Both the position numbers and the translations under genes were made by a program. 64,000 nt of DNA from assembly GCA_003258725.1 (NCBI GenBank), contig QHMG01000005.1:1-64000 (forward strand), in the 5' to 3' direction. The DNA comes from Candidatus Melainabacteria bacterium. GTDB lineage: Bacteria; Cyanobacteriota; Vampirovibrionia; Gastranaerophilales; Gastranaerophilaceae. Positions 61,032 through 64,000 of this stretch are shown here, one piece after another. The notes beneath the pieces were generated by a model. The model was not told the DNA's origin, did no database searches, and was given only the letters and a program-made list of their open reading frames with translations. Numbering within the stretch: the first letter of the stretch is position 1; each line of letters begins with the position of its first letter.

Positions 61032-62765
61032 TTGGAACGTAGAAAAATTACAAACGATGAAAAATTCAAATCTTTTGATAGGCGCTTAGGTTGTTGGCAA
61101 ATCGCTTTTGCTGTGTTTGCAGTGCTTTTAATTATTCACTTGTTCTTTTTGCAAGTGGTTGATTTAAAAAAGCTAAGAATTAAAGCAAAAAAGCAACGTA
61201 GTGCGCAAAGTTTTGTCTTGCGTGGTGACATTTACGATAGAAATGGCATTAAATTAGCATCGGACAAGATTTTGTTTGATATTTATGCTAGAACTCCAGA
61301 TTATGAGCATACCCCAGAAGAACTGGCAAATATGCTTGCACCCATTTTAAAAATGCCCAAATCAACTTTGGTAAAGCGTTTAAAGCAAAAAACAATTATG
61401 ATTTCTCTTAAAAAAGGTGTAGATAGACAAACTCATGACGAGATTGCCAAGTTGCACTTAAGAGAAATTCCAATGGATAAAAGGAGTATTCGTGTATATC
61501 CTCAAGGGGCAATGGCTGCGCATGTTTTAGGATATTATAACTTTGATGCGGATATTGCTGCAGGTGTTGAATTAACGGCAGCAGATAGATTAGAGCTTAT
61601 TGAAGGTAATACACAAATAGAAAAAACACCTAAAGGTGATATTATTTATGATTTTACTACAGACCCCTTGGCGACAACTCGCCCTATGAAAGGGAAAGAT
61701 GTCACTTTAACTATCAACACTGCAATTCAACATGTTTGTGAGCAGGAATTATTGAAGGTTGTAAAGAGTAGAAAAGCGTTGAGAGGTACAGTAATTGTCA
61801 CCAATCCCAGAACAGGTGAAATCTTAGCTTACGCTGTATATCCGTATTACGACCCAAACAATTACAAAAAAGCGACATATAATCAAATTAAGAATTGGAC
61901 TTTAACAGATGTATTCCCTCCTGGGTCAACATTTAAAATTATTACTGTTGCATCAGCAATGGAATTGGGTAAACTTAATAAAAACACAAAAATCAATGAT
62001 ACAGGTAAAATTAAAGTTGGTTGGTGGGAAATTGAGAACTATGATTATAAAAAACGCCCGAATCCTGGTATGATTTCGCTTGTTTATCTGTTTGAGCATT
62101 CAAGTAACGTAGGTTCTGTAAAAGTTGCTCAATTAATGACTTCTAAAGAATTTTACGATATGTTGAAGAAGTTCGGTTTTGGTGAAAAAACAGGAATTGA
62201 CCTACCTGGAGAATCTCGAGGTTTGTTAAAGCCAGCCAATAAATGGGACACATCAGACCATGCAACTATGGGTTACGGTTATGGTACATCTGTAACTGCA
62301 ATGCAAATGGTAGATGCAATTTCTGCGCTTGCAAATAATGGGGTTAGAATTACTCCTCACGTAATCAAATACACTCAAGAGGAAGCACAAAACAAAATTC
62401 ACTATACTCAAGTATTAAAGCCAGAAACGGCAAGAGATGTTACCGAAATACTTATGAAAAGTATTAATAACGGAAAATCACAAATTAAAATGGATAAATA
62501 TAACGTTGCTGCCAAAACAGGTACTTCTAAGAAACCAAAAGACGACGGTAGCGGTTATACAAAATATTATTATACCTCAACAGTAGGTTATTTCCCAGCG
62601 ACAGACCCTCAAGTTTTAATTTACATTACAGTTGACTCGGCTCAAGGTGGTGAAGTTTGGGGTAGTACAATCGCAGCACCTATTTTTAAAGAGGTTGCGT
62701 TACAAGTTGCACGTATATTGAACTTGAAACCTGATAAAGTAGGTTCTGAAAACATAAAAGACTAA
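61032..62765 (+). CDS. ftsI: Penicillin-binding protein 2/FtsI transpeptidase
   Basis: 577 residues. One N-terminal membrane helix (about 25-45), a dimerisation domain, then the transpeptidase with S-T-F-K (the acyl Ser and Lys) near 290, S-S-N near 345 and K-T-G-T near 495. It crosslinks septal peptidoglycan. I prefer the TTG at 61032 because AAGGGG lies eight bases before it. Another TTG at 61026 is two bases from that site. No PASTA domains follow. Confidence 0.92.
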   Translation: MERRKITNDEKFKSFDRRLGCWQIAFAVFAVLLIIHLFFLQVVDLKKLRIKAKKQRSAQSFVLRGDIYDRNGIKLASDKILFDIYARTPDYEHTPEELANMLAPILKMPKSTLVKRLKQKTIMISLKKGVDRQTHDEIAKLHLREIPMDKRSIRVYPQGAMAAHVLGYYNFDADIAAGVELTAADRLELIEGNTQIEKTPKGDIIYDFTTDPLATTRPMKGKDVTLTINTAIQHVCEQELLKVVKSRKALRGTVIVTNPRTGEILAYAVYPYYDPNNYKKATYNQIKNWTLTDVFPPGSTFKIITVASAMELGKLNKNTKINDTGKIKVGWWEIENYDYKKRPNPGMISLVYLFEHSSNVGSVKVAQLMTSKEFYDMLKKFGFGEKTGIDLPGESRGLLKPANKWDTSDHATMGYGYGTSVTAMQMVDAISALANNGVRITPHVIKYTQEEAQNKIHYTQVLKPETARDVTEILMKSINNGKSQIKMDKYNVAAKTGTSKKPKDDGSGYTKYYYTSTVGYFPATDPQVLIYITVDSAQGGEVWGSTIAAPIFKEVALQVARILNLKPDKVGSENIKD

Positions 62766-62783
62766 AATTAAAGGAGTTATAAA

Positions 62784-64000
62784 ATGGATTTAGATACATT
62801 AGTAAAAAATCTTGATTGTGAAAAAATTAATTACCAAAATGTAGAAATAACAGGGCTTTCATACAATTCAAAAACAACAGACGAGGGTAACTTATTTATT
62901 TGTTTAGTTGGTGAAAATACAGACGGGCATGAATACGCTAAAATGGCTGAAGAAAAGGGCGCTGTGGCTTTGATGGTAGAAAGAAAATTAGATAGCGATT
63001 TACCTCAAATTCTTGTTAAATCTACAAGACATCAAATTGCTGATGTTGCTGATGCTTTTTATAATTCACCTTCAAAAGCAATAAATTTAATTGGAGTTAC
63101 TGGAACAAACGGTAAAACTACTGTAACTCACTTGATTCAAAAAATATTTGAACACGATGAAAAACGCTGTGCTTTAATTGGAACATTGGGTTACAAACTT
63201 AATTCTAAAGACTTTTATCGTGAGGCAAAACACACAACTCCACAAGCGCCTGAGTTACAGCGCTTGTTACATCAAATAAAATATGAAAACCATATTGATA
63301 ATGTTGCAATGGAGGTTAGCTCTCATGCCCTAGAACAAAGACGTGTAGGCAATTGTGATTTTAAAGGTGCTGTTCTTACAAACTTGACTCAAGATCACTT
63401 AGATTATCATATTACAATGGATAATTATTTTGAAGCGAAGGCTATCTTGTTTAAAGGCTTGAAGGAAGGTGGATTTGCGGTAATTAATGCTGATGATGAA
63501 TATGCAGAAAGATTTTTGAGCGTAGTTCCAAGTGGTGTAAGAGTTTTAACTTATGGTATTAAAAAAGATGCTGATGTAATGGCTCAAAACGTAGAATTTA
63601 CAACAGATGGCGCAACTTTTACACTAAAAACAAAAAACGAATGTTTCTCTGTAAAACTTCACATGAACGGAATGTTTAGTGTTTATAATGTTCTTGCAGC
63701 GCTTACCGTTGCAATTACTCAAGGATTTGATGTAAAAGACGCTGCTGAAGGACTTGCAAACGTAAAAGGAGTTGCAGGCAGATTTGAAATTGTACATAAA
63801 AAACCAATGGTAATCGTAGATTATGCACACACTCCAGACGGATTGAAAAATGTATTGAAGGCTGGTCGTGAAATTACTCCAGAAGGTGCAAATCTAATTT
63901 GCTTATTCGGTTGTGGAGGTGACAGAGATGCAACAAAACGTCCTAAAATGGCTGCAATTGCGGAAGAACTTTCTGATAAAGTGGTTGTAACAAGCGATAA
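62784..64000 (+). CDS. murE: UDP-MurNAc-tripeptide synthetase MurE, 3' cut
   Basis: 405 residues visible of about 490. G-V-T-G-T-N-G-K-T-T at 104-113 is the ATP loop; H-T-T-P-Q and the E-V-S-S-H-A-L-E-Q-R-R-V-G near 175 bind UDP-MurNAc-dipeptide; V-D-Y-A-H-T-P-D-G-L near 350 begins the C-terminal domain. The residues that tell meso-DAP from Lys as the added amino acid lie beyond the edge. AAGGAG precedes the start. Confidence 0.93.
   Translation, partial: MDLDTLVKNLDCEKINYQNVEITGLSYNSKTTDEGNLFICLVGENTDGHEYAKMAEEKGAVALMVERKLDSDLPQILVKSTRHQIADVADAFYNSPSKAINLIGVTGTNGKTTVTHLIQKIFEHDEKRCALIGTLGYKLNSKDFYREAKHTTPQAPELQRLLHQIKYENHIDNVAMEVSSHALEQRRVGNCDFKGAVLTNLTQDHLDYHITMDNYFEAKAILFKGLKEGGFAVINADDEYAERFLSVVPSGVRVLTYGIKKDADVMAQNVEFTTDGATFTLKTKNECFSVKLHMNGMFSVYNVLAALTVAITQGFDVKDAAEGLANVKGVAGRFEIVHKKPMVIVDYAHTPDGLKNVLKAGREITPEGANLICLFGCGGDRDATKRPKMAAIAEELSDKVVVTSD

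Noticed and set aside
1..64000. CRISPR array, prophage, rRNA or tRNA genes
   Set aside because: I saw no regularly spaced direct repeats, no integrase or phage structural gene, and no cloverleaf-like fold in the gaps. This was by eye only.
1..64000. Reassigned TGA codon
   Set aside because: TGA is rare as a stop but does occur at three well-supported gene ends, and no known protein needs a TGA read-through.

Overview
The window is AT-rich, gene-dense bacterial chromosome with about 70 protein genes and no rRNA or tRNA that I could find. It suggests a diderm, flagellated relative of Cyanobacteria, most likely a gut-type Vampirovibrionia/Melainabacteria (Candidatus Gastranaerophilales). The signs are a three-POTRA Omp85/BamA followed by Skp, short exported repeat proteins with the R-L-x-R-L-E motif, orphan pseudopilins with an FTLAE start, a long PPi-type phosphofructokinase, and many lineage-specific hypothetical proteins. 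The taxonomic call is inference from protein style; no marker gene was compared.

Layout. 1-6.8 kb: a partial hypothetical gene behind a sigma-28-like promoter, a SPOR protein, a PfkB kinase, a membrane hypothetical, a GGDEF protein, and an overlapping nrnA/yihY/metW operon. 7-12 kb: a minus-strand operon of an exported TPR protein, fliW, csrA and a TPR protein, then two more exported proteins. 12.4-16.4 kb: comEC with an overlapping XRE regulator, a dmeR/dmeF-like metal-efflux operon, and a candidate structured RNA. 16.4-18.4 kb: a hypothetical, a STAS-like protein and an orphan ABC permease. 18.5-26.6 kb: bamA, skp, a soluble protein built on the FlhA cytoplasmic domain, an unusual GH77 enzyme, nadD and yqeK. 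26.6-34.8 kb: ROK kinase-holA-holB, a repeat-rich gap, the flagellar operon fliJ-fliK-hook protein, and prmC with two small partners. 35-47 kb: an 875-residue protein of unknown function, PPi-PFK, a TPR protein, ruvA, a 5'-nucleotidase-like enzyme, a second sigma-28-type gene, a second repeat-rich gap, mgtE and argS. 47-59 kb: asparaginase, flaG-like/fliS/fliT-like genes, a cation transporter, a pseudopilin, ychF, a CNNM/CorC protein, rqcP, a DedA protein, a variant DnaJ, mntP and a DUF4127 gene. 59.4-64 kb: the start of a division and cell-wall cluster, rsmH-ftsL-ftsI-murE, cut off at the window end.

How the parts fit. Flagellar genes are scattered: fliW/csrA, fliJ/fliK/hook, flaG-like/fliS/fliT-like, the FlhA-like cytosolic protein, and two genes with matching sigma-28-type promoters. 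Envelope and division genes (bamA, skp, SPOR protein, rsmH to murE) form a second theme.

Most notable observations: (1) an FlhA cytoplasmic domain with no membrane part, joined to a new N-terminus; (2) at least six genes whose TATAAT-like box sits exactly 6 bases before the start codon, which suggests leaderless mRNAs; (3) a candidate structured RNA of about 175 nt with its own promoter; (4) two short dispersed repeat families with inverted ends that sit together in two gene gaps, and families of near-identical terminator hairpins; (5) a position-for-position matching N-terminal motif on two unrelated enzymes.
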